Shown: one piece after another, positions 1-7,677 of the stretch
How positions within the stretch are numbered: the first letter of the stretch is position 1
Layout: every line of letters starts with the position of its first letter
Origin: an uncultured Collinsella sp.
Lineage (GTDB): Bacteria; Actinomycetota; Coriobacteriia; Coriobacteriales; Coriobacteriaceae
Direction of reading: 5' to 3'
Length of the DNA stretch: 20,569 bases
Assembly: GCA_938045085.1 (NCBI GenBank)
Contig: CALINZ010000260.1
Location: 1-20,569 of the forward strand
Made by a program: the position numbers and the translations under genes
The notes under the pieces: model-generated
What the model saw: only the letters and a program-made list of their open reading frames with translations
What the model was told of the DNA's origin: nothing
Databases searched by the model: none

Positions 1-966
1 GGTGTATTGTTTGAAGGCTTGGGTGAAGGCGGCCTGCTGAGGGTAGCCTAGGCGCTCTGCTACCTGCGCTATCGTGAGCGCGCTATCGGCCAAAAGGTCC
101 TGTGCTCGCTCCATACGGCGTCTGCGAATGTAGGCGCCCATCGACTCGCCTGTTTGGGCCTTAAAGGTGGCGCATAGTTTGGAGCGGCTTGTGTAGAGCC
201 TCTCGGCCACCTCGTTGATACCCACATGTCTGCCTTTGTCGAGCGCGCGCTCAATCATTGCCGTTGCTTCTTCGGCAATGGTTATGCTGACGCGTGTGTC
301 TGCCGCCTGCCGCGCCTGCTTGTGGGCCGCGCGCGAACAGGCGAGCTCCGCGACCATGGTCTCCACGATGCCCTGCATATAGACGTGTCCGCCTACGGTG
401 CGGGCGCGGTCCTCGTTAATCCGGCGCAGCGTGTGGCAGATGGCAGACGTCGCTTCCTCGTGCCATGGCTCGGCAAACGCCTCAAAGATTCCCGCGAACT
501 CGGTGGGATAGCGGTGCTCCAGTTCGTCAAAATATCCAGGCAAAAAGAGCACCGAGCGCGAGTGATAGAGCTCCCCCGCAAACAGCGGGCTTAATTCCTC
601 GCCACAGTTATCTTGGATAAAGCTGCAAACGGCATTGTTTGGCCACGGTCCATGCAATGGTTTGAGGTTCGCGGGCGTTATGCCAGCCTCGGGCATGCAT
701 GTAAGTGTGGGCGCGCTGACCTCGCTTACGCAGGCATATGGCTCGGGTGTGTATTCGGCCAGGTGCATATCGTGCGTCGGGGTGATGAAATGCTCCATGA
801 CGATGCAGGCAGGGGAGAGGGGCATGATCCATGCGCGTCCGTGCGCCCGATCGTTTGCCACCTCGCCGGTAAAGACAGCGCCCTTGCCGGAAAGCTCCAG
901 GCCAAACTGCTCAAACTGTGGTGCGTAGAGCTCGGTTATGTCGGTCGCTGCCCGCCGTATTTGCAA
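1..966 (-). CDS. AraC-family transcriptional regulator (partial, C-terminus outside window)
   Basis: The reverse strand is open from position 1029 down to the window edge. I chose the TTG at 966-964 as start because AAGGAAAGGG lies just upstream of it and no ATG or GTG occurs earlier in frame. About 322 residues are visible. The last ~100 are a typical AraC/XylS DNA-binding domain: a first helix-turn-helix (INEVAERLYTSRSKLCATFK), the linker ESMGAYIRRRRMERAQDLL, and the second helix-turn-helix (IAQVAERLGYPQQAAFTQAF). Only the last few residues are missing. The N-terminal ~220 residues show no recognisable domain and presumably hold the ligand sensor. It diverges from the ABC exporter pair at 1081, the usual arrangement for a local activator or repressor of a transport operon; regulation of that pair is inferred. 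The effector is unknown. Confidence 0.88.
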   Translation of the reverse strand, partial: MQIRRAATDITELYAPQFEQFGLELSGKGAVFTGEVANDRAHGRAWIMPLSPACIVMEHFITPTHDMHLAEYTPEPYACVSEVSAPTLTCMPEAGITPANLKPLHGPWPNNAVCSFIQDNCGEELSPLFAGELYHSRSVLFLPGYFDELEHRYPTEFAGIFEAFAEPWHEEATSAICHTLRRINEDRARTVGGHVYMQGIVETMVAELACSRAAHKQARQAADTRVSITIAEEATAMIERALDKGRHVGINEVAERLYTSRSKLCATFKAQTGESMGAYIRRRRMERAQDLLADSALTIAQVAERLGYPQQAAFTQAFKQYT

Positions 967-1080
967 AAGCGTCCCTTTCCTTTGCAGAAACGTCCACGCC
1001 TGGCTTGATTGTGAGCCATGGCTAACACATCAATGATAAGTTCATTACGGTTAACTCTCAAGCCGTTAGAAAGGAATCTC
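967..1080. promoter_or_regulatory. divergent control region between AraC regulator and ABC exporter operon
   Basis: This 114-bp gap separates the start codons of two divergent transcripts and must hold both promoters. A weak dyad (ACGG at 1047-1050, CCGT at 1063-1066) lies near the exporter gene and could be a regulator site. I see no convincing -35/-10 pair on either strand. The AAAGGA ribosome-binding site for the exporter is at about 1069-1074. Confidence 0.4.
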
Positions 1081-2907
1081 ATGGCAAAGGGATCAAAAAG
1101 GGAAGGTGGAGGCATCGGCGAGTTGCTCGCGTATGCCGGTGACCGTAAATTCCTAACGTATTTGGGCATGGCGCTCTCGGCGCTCTCGCAGCTGCTGAGC
1201 TTTGGCCCGTACGTGTGCATTTGGCTTGTCACTCGCGACCTGATCGCCGTGGCACCTAACTGGAGCGAAGCCTGCGACATCGCGATGTATGGCTGGTGGG
1301 CCGTGGGGTTTGCGCTGGCAAGCATCGTAACTTATTTCGTGGGGCTCATGTGCACGCATCTGTCCGCGTTTCGCTGCGCGTCCAATATCCGTAAGGCTAC
1401 GAGCGAGCACCTGCTTAAGTTGCCGCTCGGCTACTTCGACACGCATGCCACCGGCGAGCTGCGCCGCATTGTAGACGGGTGTGCCGCCTCCACCGAGACT
1501 TTGCTCGCACACATGCTGCCCGATATCGCAGGCGCCGTCGCCATGGTCGTGGGCTTGCTCGTGCTGCTTTTCGCCCTCGATTGGCGCTTGGGCGCGGCAT
1601 GCCTCATCTCGGTGGCCATTTCGTTTGGCGCCATGGCCACCATGATGAGCGGCAAAGGCGCCGAGTTCATGAAGGCCTACATGGGAGCGCTGGTCAAGAT
1701 GAACAAGGCCGGCACCGAATACGTACGAGGCATCCCCGTGGTCAAGGTGTTTCAGCAGACGGTCTACTCCTTTAAGGCCTTCCACGATGCGATCGCCGAA
1801 TATGCCGACATGGCACAAAGCTATGCGGGCACGTTCTGCCGAGGTCCGCAGGTACTCAACCTTACCGCGCTCAACGGCCTCGTGGCATTCTTTTTGCCGG
1901 TGGCGTTGCTGCTAGCTCCGGGCGAGACGGATTTTGCGCACTTTTTGGCCAACTTCACCTTCTACGCGATTTTTTCGGCCGTGGTGCCCACGGCCATGAC
2001 CAAGCTTATGTTTGTGGGCGAGGCGTCTCAAATGAGTGCCGATTCGCTGGCGCGTATCCGAAGCATCATGGAGTCCGAGCAGCTCCCGGTGCCCGCTCAG
2101 CCTAAGCGTCCTGTTGGCAGCGATGTGCGCTTTGAGGACGTGAGCTTTACGTACGAGGGTGCCGAAGCACCTGCCGTTAGCCATGTGAGTTTCAGCGTTC
2201 CCGCTGGTAGCACCCTCGCCCTGGTGGGTCCTTCGGGTGGCGGTAAGTCAACCTGCGCAAGCCTGATCCCGCGTTTTTGGGATGTTTCCTCGGGTCGAGT
2301 GCTCGTAGGTGGTGTTGACGTTCGCGATATGGATCCGCACGAGCTTATGGACCAGGTCGCCTTCGTGTTCCAGACCAACCAGCTGTTCCGGCAAACACTT
2401 GCCGATAACGTGCGCGCCTCCAAGCCTGCGGCCACTGACGACGAAGTGCGTGCGGCCCTCTCCGCAGCTCAGTGCGACGACATTGTGGCCAAGCTCCCAC
2501 AGGGCATCAATACCATGCTCGGTGCCGGCGGAGCATATCTTTCGGGCGGCGAGGTCCAGCGCGTGGCACTCGCCCGCGCGATCCTTAAAGACGCGCCTAT
2601 CGTGGTGCTCGATGAGGCCACGGCGTTTGCCGATCCCGAGAACGAGACGCTCATCCAGCGCGCCTTTAGCAAGCTGGCGGCTGGTCGCACAGTCATTATG
2701 ATTGCGCACCGACTCTCGACTGTAGTGGGCGCAGACCAAATCGTGGTGCTCAACCAGGGCAGCGTGCAGGAGTCGGGTACCCATGCCGAGTTGCTGTCCC
2801 AAGAGGGTCTGTATGCCAAGATGTGGGCCGAATACGAACAGGCCGCGAGTTGGAAGATTACTGCTACGACCGCGGATACCGCCGTCGCGAAGGGAGGCGA
2901 GGCCTAA
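1081..2907 (+). CDS. ABC exporter half-transporter, fused membrane and ATPase domains (first of pair)
   Basis: A 608-residue fused exporter half-transporter: a six-helix type-1 exporter membrane domain (hydrophobic segments within about residues 25-300) followed by a nucleotide-binding domain. All ATPase motifs are intact: Walker A GPSGGGKST (from residue 383), signature LSGGE (487), Walker B with D511 and catalytic E512, and switch His543. The D-loop reads DEATAFADPENE rather than the usual SLD form; I recall this variant from exporter-fold siderophore transporters of the IrtA/YbtP kind. I chose the ATG at 1081 over the in-frame ATG at 1018 because AAAGGA precedes it at proper spacing and 1018 has none. 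The stop codon directly abuts the ATG of the next half-transporter, so the two are co-translated and very probably form a heterodimer. The substrate is unknown; an iron chelator or drug-like compound is possible. Confidence 0.92.
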   Translation: MAKGSKREGGGIGELLAYAGDRKFLTYLGMALSALSQLLSFGPYVCIWLVTRDLIAVAPNWSEACDIAMYGWWAVGFALASIVTYFVGLMCTHLSAFRCASNIRKATSEHLLKLPLGYFDTHATGELRRIVDGCAASTETLLAHMLPDIAGAVAMVVGLLVLLFALDWRLGAACLISVAISFGAMATMMSGKGAEFMKAYMGALVKMNKAGTEYVRGIPVVKVFQQTVYSFKAFHDAIAEYADMAQSYAGTFCRGPQVLNLTALNGLVAFFLPVALLLAPGETDFAHFLANFTFYAIFSAVVPTAMTKLMFVGEASQMSADSLARIRSIMESEQLPVPAQPKRPVGSDVRFEDVSFTYEGAEAPAVSHVSFSVPAGSTLALVGPSGGGKSTCASLIPRFWDVSSGRVLVGGVDVRDMDPHELMDQVAFVFQTNQLFRQTLADNVRASKPAATDDEVRAALSAAQCDDIVAKLPQGINTMLGAGGAYLSGGEVQRVALARAILKDAPIVVLDEATAFADPENETLIQRAFSKLAAGRTVIMIAHRLSTVVGADQIVVLNQGSVQESGTHAELLSQEGLYAKMWAEYEQAASWKITATTADTAVAKGGEA

Positions 2908-4665
2908 ATGTTCGCCTCATTCCAAAAGAAGTATTTCCTATCCGATAAAGGCGTCGCCGGCGTAAAACGCGGCATTTTCTGGACCACGCTCACCAATCTC
3001 ATTACCATGGCCGGCATGGGCTTTCTATTCCTGGTTATGGCCAGCTTTGTCGAGCATCTCGCCAGCGGGGCTGACCTGCCGGATGCCCTGCCGATCGTGG
3101 GCGGCCTCCTGGTCTTTTTCGTGATGCTCTTTGCCTCTAACTGGCAGCAGTATTACTACACCTACTGCATCTTTTACGAGGAGTGCGGCAAGCAGCGTAT
3201 GGAGATCGCCGAGCGCTTGCGCAAACTGCCGCTGTCGTTTTTTGGTCGTCGTGATCTGGCCGATTTAACCGAGACCATCATGGGCGACGTCCAGGCTATG
3301 GAGCACGCCTACAGCCACGTGCTGGGAGAGCTTTGGAGTGCCATCATCGCAAGCGCCATTGTGTTCGTGGCGTCGTTGTTCTTTTGCTGGCAGCTGACGA
3401 TCGCGGCGTTTTGGAGCGTTCCCGTGGCCTTTGCCGTGCTGTATCTAACACGCGGCCCCATGACCCCGGTGTTCGATCGCGTGCGTGCCGAGAAGGTCAA
3501 GGTTACCGAGGCAATTCAAGAGACGCTCGACTGCGTTCGCGAGATCCGTGCCACCAACCAGGAGGCCCATTATCTTGAGGGACTCAACGCTGTGATCGAT
3601 GCCGAGGAGCGCGAGACCACCAAGGGCGAGCTCGCTAACGGGCTTTTGGTCAACTCTGCCTTTGTCATCCTGCGTCTGGGCATTGCCACCACGCTGGTTA
3701 CGGGCGCCGCGGTGGTCGCCTCCGGGCAGGTCGACTTTTTGGTGATGTTTGCCTTCCTGCTTATGGTGAGCCGTATCTATGCGCCCTTTGACCAGGCGTT
3801 AATGTTAATGTCCGAGCTGTTTGCCGCCGAGTCGTCTGCCAAGCGCATGCGTTCCATCATGGAAGAGCCTGTGGCGTGGGGCAGCGAGAAATTTGAGCCC
3901 GTGGGCCACGATGTGGTGTTCGATCACGTGGCATTTGGCTATGGTGCGGGCGAGGACGGACGCGCCGGCGAGAAAGTTCTTACCGATGTGAGCTTTACCG
4001 CCAAGGAAGGCGAGGTCACGGCACTGGTCGGTCCTTCGGGTTCCGGTAAGCCTACGGTGTGCCGCCTGGCCGCGCGCTTTTGGGATGCCACCGAAGGCAC
4101 GGTCACCGTGGGTGGCGTGGATGTTGCGAGCGTGGATCCCGAGGTGCTGCTGCGTGATTACGCCATTGTGTTCCAAGACGTGCTGCTCTTTGACGACACG
4201 GTGATGGGAAATATCCGCCTCGGGCGTCGTGATGCCACCGATGAGGAAGTGCTTGCGGCCGCGCGTGCCGCCAACTGCGACGAGTTCGTGAACCGCATGC
4301 CGCAGGGCTACGACACCATGATTGGCGAGAACGGCTCCAAGCTGTCCGGCGGCGAGCGCCAGCGCATCTCTATCGCCCGTGCGCTGCTCAAAGATGCGCC
4401 TATCGTGCTGTTGGACGAGGCGACGGCGAGCTTGGATGTGGAGAACGAGACCGTGGTGCAACAGGCGCTCTCCCGTCTGCTTGCAGGCAAGACGGTTATC
4501 GTTATTGCCCACCGTATGCGTACGGTGGAAAATGCCGACAAAATCGTTGTGCTCAAGGATGGTGTGGTTGCCGAGCAGGGCACTCCGGCACAGCTCAAGG
4601 CGGCAGGTGGAGAATTCGCCCGCATGGTTGCGCTGCAAAAGGAAGCGGCTGCCTGGCGGCTATAG
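2908..4665 (+). CDS. ABC exporter half-transporter with altered Walker A (second of pair)
   Basis: A 585-residue partner of the preceding gene: an exporter membrane domain (about residues 20-310) and a nucleotide-binding domain with signature LSGGERQR (from 479), Walker B D503 and catalytic E504, standard DEATASLD, and switch His535. The Walker A reads GPSGSGKPT at residues 375-383: Pro382 replaces the Ser/Thr that normally coordinates magnesium after the invariant Lys. The codon is cct at 4051-4053, one base from tct (Ser). Every other motif is intact, so this may be a recent point mutation, a sequencing error, or a heterodimer with one impaired ATP site. The start has no gap from the upstream stop; GGAGG within the upstream coding end serves as ribosome-binding site. 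An inverted repeat follows immediately. Membrane export role is certain at family level; the substrate is unknown. Confidence 0.92.
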   Translation: MFASFQKKYFLSDKGVAGVKRGIFWTTLTNLITMAGMGFLFLVMASFVEHLASGADLPDALPIVGGLLVFFVMLFASNWQQYYYTYCIFYEECGKQRMEIAERLRKLPLSFFGRRDLADLTETIMGDVQAMEHAYSHVLGELWSAIIASAIVFVASLFFCWQLTIAAFWSVPVAFAVLYLTRGPMTPVFDRVRAEKVKVTEAIQETLDCVREIRATNQEAHYLEGLNAVIDAEERETTKGELANGLLVNSAFVILRLGIATTLVTGAAVVASGQVDFLVMFAFLLMVSRIYAPFDQALMLMSELFAAESSAKRMRSIMEEPVAWGSEKFEPVGHDVVFDHVAFGYGAGEDGRAGEKVLTDVSFTAKEGEVTALVGPSGSGKPTVCRLAARFWDATEGTVTVGGVDVASVDPEVLLRDYAIVFQDVLLFDDTVMGNIRLGRRDATDEEVLAAARAANCDEFVNRMPQGYDTMIGENGSKLSGGERQRISIARALLKDAPIVLLDEATASLDVENETVVQQALSRLLAGKTVIVIAHRMRTVENADKIVVLKDGVVAEQGTPAQLKAAGGEFARMVALQKEAAAWRL

Positions 4666-4666
4666 G

Positions 4667-4699
4667 AATGTGACAAAGGGACAATCCCTTTGTCACATT
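4667..4699. repeat. perfect 15-bp inverted repeat after ABC operon (hairpin repeat or terminator)
   Basis: AATGTGACAAAGGGA at 4667-4681 is followed after the 3-nt loop CAA by its exact reverse complement at 4685-4699. It starts one base after the exporter stop codon. No T-tract follows, so it is not a textbook intrinsic terminator. I recall very similar TGTCACAAAGGGACA hairpins scattered through Collinsella and related genomes, which would make this a dispersed REP-like element. It may end or stabilise the exporter mRNA. Confidence 0.8.
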
Positions 4700-4726
4700 G
4701 AGTTCATCCCCATAGTTTCCAAAAAG

Positions 4727-4765
4727 TTAGCCATTGTTGACCAAATAGTTATACTAAACTATTTT
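4727..4765 (+). promoter_or_regulatory. promoter and palindromic operator candidate for DUF6110/metal ATPase operon
   Basis: Arms AAATAGTT (4743-4750) and AACTATTT (4757-4764) form a perfect 8-bp dyad around a 6-nt spacer. It overlaps two possible promoters: TTAGCC (4727) with TATACT (4750) at 17 bp, or TTGACC (4737) with TATTTT (4760) at 17 bp. A dyad inside the core promoter suggests repression. Since the operon encodes a metal ATPase, a DtxR/Fur-like metal sensor is a reasonable guess, but the protein is not identified. Confidence 0.5.
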
Positions 4766-4845
4766 CAAAAGCGTGCTCGAGCAAACTAATGAACTCGGGT
4801 GCTAAGGCACCATGCCGCGCTTGTGCGGCAAAAGGGAGAAGCAAC

Positions 4846-5091
4846 ATGAAGAAGTCGACGTTCAATACCCTGCTTGTCGGTGGCGGTTTTCTGCTTGGCA
4901 CGGCCGGCATCAAGCTGCTTACCAGCGCTCCGGTCAAGAATGCCTGCGTGCAGGGTATCGCGTGCGGTATGCGCATCAAGAACGGCTACCAGGACATGGT
5001 CGAGCAGGCCAAGGCCAATGTCGATGACATGGTTGCCGAGGCTGCCTACATCACCCAGAGCGAGGCCGCTGCTGACGAGGCAGCCGAGTAA
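4846..5091 (+). CDS. small DUF6110-like protein beside metal ATPase
   Basis: This 81-residue protein begins at the ATG after GGGAGAAG; an upstream in-frame ATG at 4789 lacks a ribosome-binding site. The N-terminus (KKSTFNTLLVGGGFLLGTAGIK) is a short glycine-rich hydrophobic segment that looks like a single membrane anchor or glycine zipper. The rest is hydrophilic and ends in an acidic, alanine-rich tail. I recognise the pattern of the DUF6110 family, small proteins that sit directly upstream of heavy-metal P-type ATPases in Clostridia and Coriobacteria. The ATPase gene starts 18 bp downstream, so the two are surely one operon. The function is unknown; an accessory subunit or membrane-proximal metal delivery factor is inference from context only. 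Confidence 0.78.
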   Translation: MKKSTFNTLLVGGGFLLGTAGIKLLTSAPVKNACVQGIACGMRIKNGYQDMVEQAKANVDDMVAEAAYITQSEAAADEAAE

Positions 5092-5109
5092 CGCTCCCAG
5101 GCACAAACT

Positions 5110-7185
5110 ATGAGATTCTCGATTATTAGCGAGATCCCCGGCAGGACCCGTCTTCAATTGGCGGGTCCTGTGCCAGAGAGCGATCTCGATGCACTTCTTA
5201 AGCTTGGCGGCGACATCGATGGCGTGCACAAGGTGCGCGTGTATGGCCGCATTGGCCAGATGGCACTCGAATATGACGAGCCGCGCCGCGCGAGCGTGCT
5301 CGACGCCTTGGGCGCACTCGATGCTCAAGCTATCGCCGATGCCAAGTCGGGCTACGTGATGCAACTCGAGCCGCGCAAGCACAAGCTCGTCATGGATCTT
5401 GCCACACTTATCGGCGCCCACTACGCGCGCCGCTGGTTCCTGCCTACGCCGCTGCGTGCGGTGTTTGTCGTGGCCGGTTACATGGCATTTTTGCGCGCTG
5501 CCCTTCATGAGCTGGCGCAGCCGCGCCTGACCGTTCCTGTGCTCGACGCTTCGGCCATCGGCATTTCGTTCGTCAAGCGTGATGTCGACACCGCGGGCCA
5601 GACGATGTTCCTGCTCAACGTGGGCGAGCTGCTCGAGGACTACACCCGCGCCATGAGCGAAAACGAGCTCATCAACTCGCTGCTCGATGTGCCCGATAAG
5701 GCGCAAAAGGTCGTCGGCGACACCGAGGTAAGCGTTGCCGCCACCGAGCTTGAACCCGGCGATTTGGTCGCCGTGCGCACCGGCATGTCTATCTGCATCG
5801 ACGGCGTGGTCGAGCAGGGAAGCGCCATGGTCAACCAGGCGACCCTGACCGGCGAGCCGCTGGCCGTCGAGCGCAGCGTGGGCGACGACGTGTTCGCCGG
5901 AACCGTCGTGGAAGACGGCAGCATCTTGGTGCGCGTGCGCGCCAATACGGCACAGACCAAGCTCCGCTCAATCGTCTCGCTCGTGCAGACGGCCGACTCG
6001 CTCAAGTCCGAGGGCCAGTCGCATATGGAGGACCTTGCCAACAAGATCGTCCCGTGGAACTTCCTGCTCGCGGGCCTGGTTGCACTCACCACGCGTAGCC
6101 TCATCAAGACCTCGGCGGCGCTGATGGTCGACTACTCGTGCGCACTCAAGCTTACGGGCTCCGTCGCCGTCATGACCGCTATGAGCGATGCTGCCAAGAT
6201 GGGCGTCATGGTCAAGGGCGCCAAGTACTTTGAGTCGTTTGCCAAGGCCGACACCATTGTGTTTGACAAGACCGGTACGCTGACCGAGGCCCAGCCGCGT
6301 CTAGCTTGCGTGCTCACGACCGATGGCTGGAGCGAGGACGAAGTCCTGCGCCTTTCCGCTTGCTTGGAGGAGCATTTTCCGCATCCGGTGGCGCGTGCCG
6401 TGGTCGATGCGGCACGTGAGCGCGGGCTCGAGCACCGCGAGCGCCATGCTGCCGTCGAGTACATCGTGGCGCACGGCATCGCTTCTTCCATCGAGGGTCG
6501 CCGCGCGATTATCGGCTCGGCACACTTTGTGTTTGAGGACGAGAGCGCGCAGCTCGAATCCGACATCAAGGAGCGCATCGAGTCCCAGATGCAGGGCTTG
6601 TCGTCGCTGTATCTGGCGGTCGATGGCACCGTTGTGGGCGTGCTCGGTATCGAGGATCCGCTTAAGCCCGGGGTCCGCGAGGCCATCGCCGACTTGCACG
6701 CGTTGGGCGTTAAGCACGTGGTCATGCTCACGGGCGACTCGGAGCGTACGGCCGAGCGCATTGCTCGCGAGGCAGGTGTCGACGAGTTTAAGGCCGAGCT
6801 GCTGCCCGAGGACAAGTACGCGTATGTGGAGCGCATTAAGAGCGAGGGTCGCCACGTTGCCATGGTGGGCGACGGCGTCAACGACTCACCGGCGCTGGGT
6901 CTGGCCGATGTGGGTCTGGCCATGGGCGGTGGAAGCGACATCGCCAAGGAGGTCGCCGACATCATCCTGACCGATACGGATCTTGCCGCGATCGTGCGCC
7001 TGCGCCGCATGAGTCAGGGGCTTATCGACCGTCTGACGAGTTCGTATTCCAAGGTGATGCTCACCAACTCGGCGCTGTTGGCATTGGGTATTACCGGCAT
7101 GATTACTCCGCAGACGTCGTCGCTCCTGCACAACGGCTCGACGATCGCCTACAGCCTGAGCAACGCAAAGGCCTATCTACGCTAA
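5110..7185 (+). CDS. heavy-metal translocating P1B-type ATPase with SCA membrane motif
   Basis: A 691-residue P-type ATPase for transport of a metal ion across the membrane. The N-terminal ~65 residues (ISEIPGRTRLQL) resemble a degenerate HMA domain without CxxC. Then come transmembrane segments, the actuator TGE (247-249), the phosphorylation site D386 in DKTGTLTE, the P1B hallmark HP (H425-P426), TGDSERTA (from 541), the hinge GDGVND with D588, and two C-terminal helices. The ion-binding helix before the phosphorylation domain reads DYSCALKLTG, with Cys344 in a Ser-Cys-Ala context, where classic P1B pumps have CPC or SPC. The transported metal therefore cannot be assigned by motif. It is the last gene of the operon with the DUF6110-like protein and is followed by a strong terminator. 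The ribosome-binding site (CCCAGG) is weak. Confidence 0.93.
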   Translation: MRFSIISEIPGRTRLQLAGPVPESDLDALLKLGGDIDGVHKVRVYGRIGQMALEYDEPRRASVLDALGALDAQAIADAKSGYVMQLEPRKHKLVMDLATLIGAHYARRWFLPTPLRAVFVVAGYMAFLRAALHELAQPRLTVPVLDASAIGISFVKRDVDTAGQTMFLLNVGELLEDYTRAMSENELINSLLDVPDKAQKVVGDTEVSVAATELEPGDLVAVRTGMSICIDGVVEQGSAMVNQATLTGEPLAVERSVGDDVFAGTVVEDGSILVRVRANTAQTKLRSIVSLVQTADSLKSEGQSHMEDLANKIVPWNFLLAGLVALTTRSLIKTSAALMVDYSCALKLTGSVAVMTAMSDAAKMGVMVKGAKYFESFAKADTIVFDKTGTLTEAQPRLACVLTTDGWSEDEVLRLSACLEEHFPHPVARAVVDAARERGLEHRERHAAVEYIVAHGIASSIEGRRAIIGSAHFVFEDESAQLESDIKERIESQMQGLSSLYLAVDGTVVGVLGIEDPLKPGVREAIADLHALGVKHVVMLTGDSERTAERIAREAGVDEFKAELLPEDKYAYVERIKSEGRHVAMVGDGVNDSPALGLADVGLAMGGGSDIAKEVADIILTDTDLAAIVRLRRMSQGLIDRLTSSYSKVMLTNSALLALGITGMITPQTSSLLHNGSTIAYSLSNAKAYLR

Positions 7186-7205
7186 CGCTTTTGCTTGAGT
7201 TTATG

Positions 7206-7250
7206 GCCTGCACCCGGGCGGCACTGCTGTCGTCCGGATGCAGGCTTTTT
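7206..7250 (+). terminator. intrinsic terminator after metal ATPase
   Basis: The arms around GCCTGCA (from 7206) and TGCAGGC (to 7245) pair, with additional CCGG pairing inside, and are directly followed by TTTTT at 7246-7250. This is 20 bp after the ATPase stop codon. Confidence 0.85.
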
Positions 7251-7254
7251 ATGT

Positions 7255-7301
7255 TTGACCGTGTGCTATCAGCCATTTATAGTGGTGCTAGCAGTGATAG
7301 C
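7255..7301 (+). promoter_or_regulatory. promoter and operator candidate of toxin-antitoxin operon
   Basis: TTGACC (7255-7260), a 17-bp spacer and TATAGT (7278-7283) form a strong housekeeping promoter. GCTATCA (7265-7271) and its reverse complement TGATAGC (7295-7301) flank the -10 box. In addition GTGCTATCAG (from 7263) and GTGCTAGCAG (from 7285) form a near-perfect direct repeat. Such sites fit autorepression by the ribbon-helix-helix antitoxin, as is usual for these operons. Confidence 0.65.
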
Positions 7302-7314
7302 AGGCGGGAGAAGT

Positions 7315-7677
7315 GTGATCAATATGAGCGTTGCTGGCAGCACGGCGCAGGTAAATGTTCGCGTGGATCGCTCGGTTAAAGAGCGTGCCGAGGAAGCGCT
7401 GCGACTATCGGGCGGAACGCTGCCCGACCTTATTAAAAAAGTCGTGGCCAAGGTTGCGCAGGGCGGCGGTTCGTGTGAGGAAATCCTTGAGGCCGTTAAC
7501 GACCGACAGCGGGGTGCCGCGCTGGATTCTCCGTTTGCCGCATCCTGGGCGGCGGCTGATCAGCTTTACGCGGACTTAGGTATCGATGCGTCACCTGCAT
7601 CCGATGATCGTGATTGGGACACAATCTATTCCGAAGCCATGCACGATCGCTATCGCCAAAAGGGGATGATCCTGTGA
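7315..7677 (+). CDS. RelB/DinJ-like antitoxin (ribbon-helix-helix)
   Basis: The N-terminal segment (AQVNVRVDRSVKERAEEAL followed by LIKKVVAKVA) looks like a ribbon-helix-helix DNA-binding domain of RelB/DinJ type. The C-terminal half is acidic (SDDRDWDTIYSEAMHDRY) and presumably wraps the toxin. I chose the GTG at 7315, 4 nt after GGGAG; the in-frame ATG at 7324 is the alternative and would remove three residues. A longer reading from 7195 is wrong because it would span the upstream terminator and the promoter. Length is 120 residues. It overlaps the PIN toxin gene by 4 nt (GTGA). The predicted role is to neutralise the toxin and repress the operon through the inverted repeat around the -10 box. 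Pairing of a RelB-like antitoxin with a PIN toxin is less common than with a RelE toxin. Confidence 0.8.
   Translation: MINMSVAGSTAQVNVRVDRSVKERAEEALRLSGGTLPDLIKKVVAKVAQGGGSCEEILEAVNDRQRGAALDSPFAASWAAADQLYADLGIDASPASDDRDWDTIYSEAMHDRYRQKGMIL

Noticed and set aside
226..1008. Open frames on the plus strand at 226-594 and 613-1008
   Set aside because: They lie opposite the AraC regulator, whose frame is open throughout and carries clear helix-turn-helix motifs.
1018..1080. Upstream ATG for the first ABC half-transporter
   Set aside because: No ribosome-binding site there; the ATG at 1081 has AAAGGA and gives a normal N-terminus.
7195..7314. Longer antitoxin reading starting at 7195
   Set aside because: It would include the upstream intrinsic terminator and the operon's own promoter.
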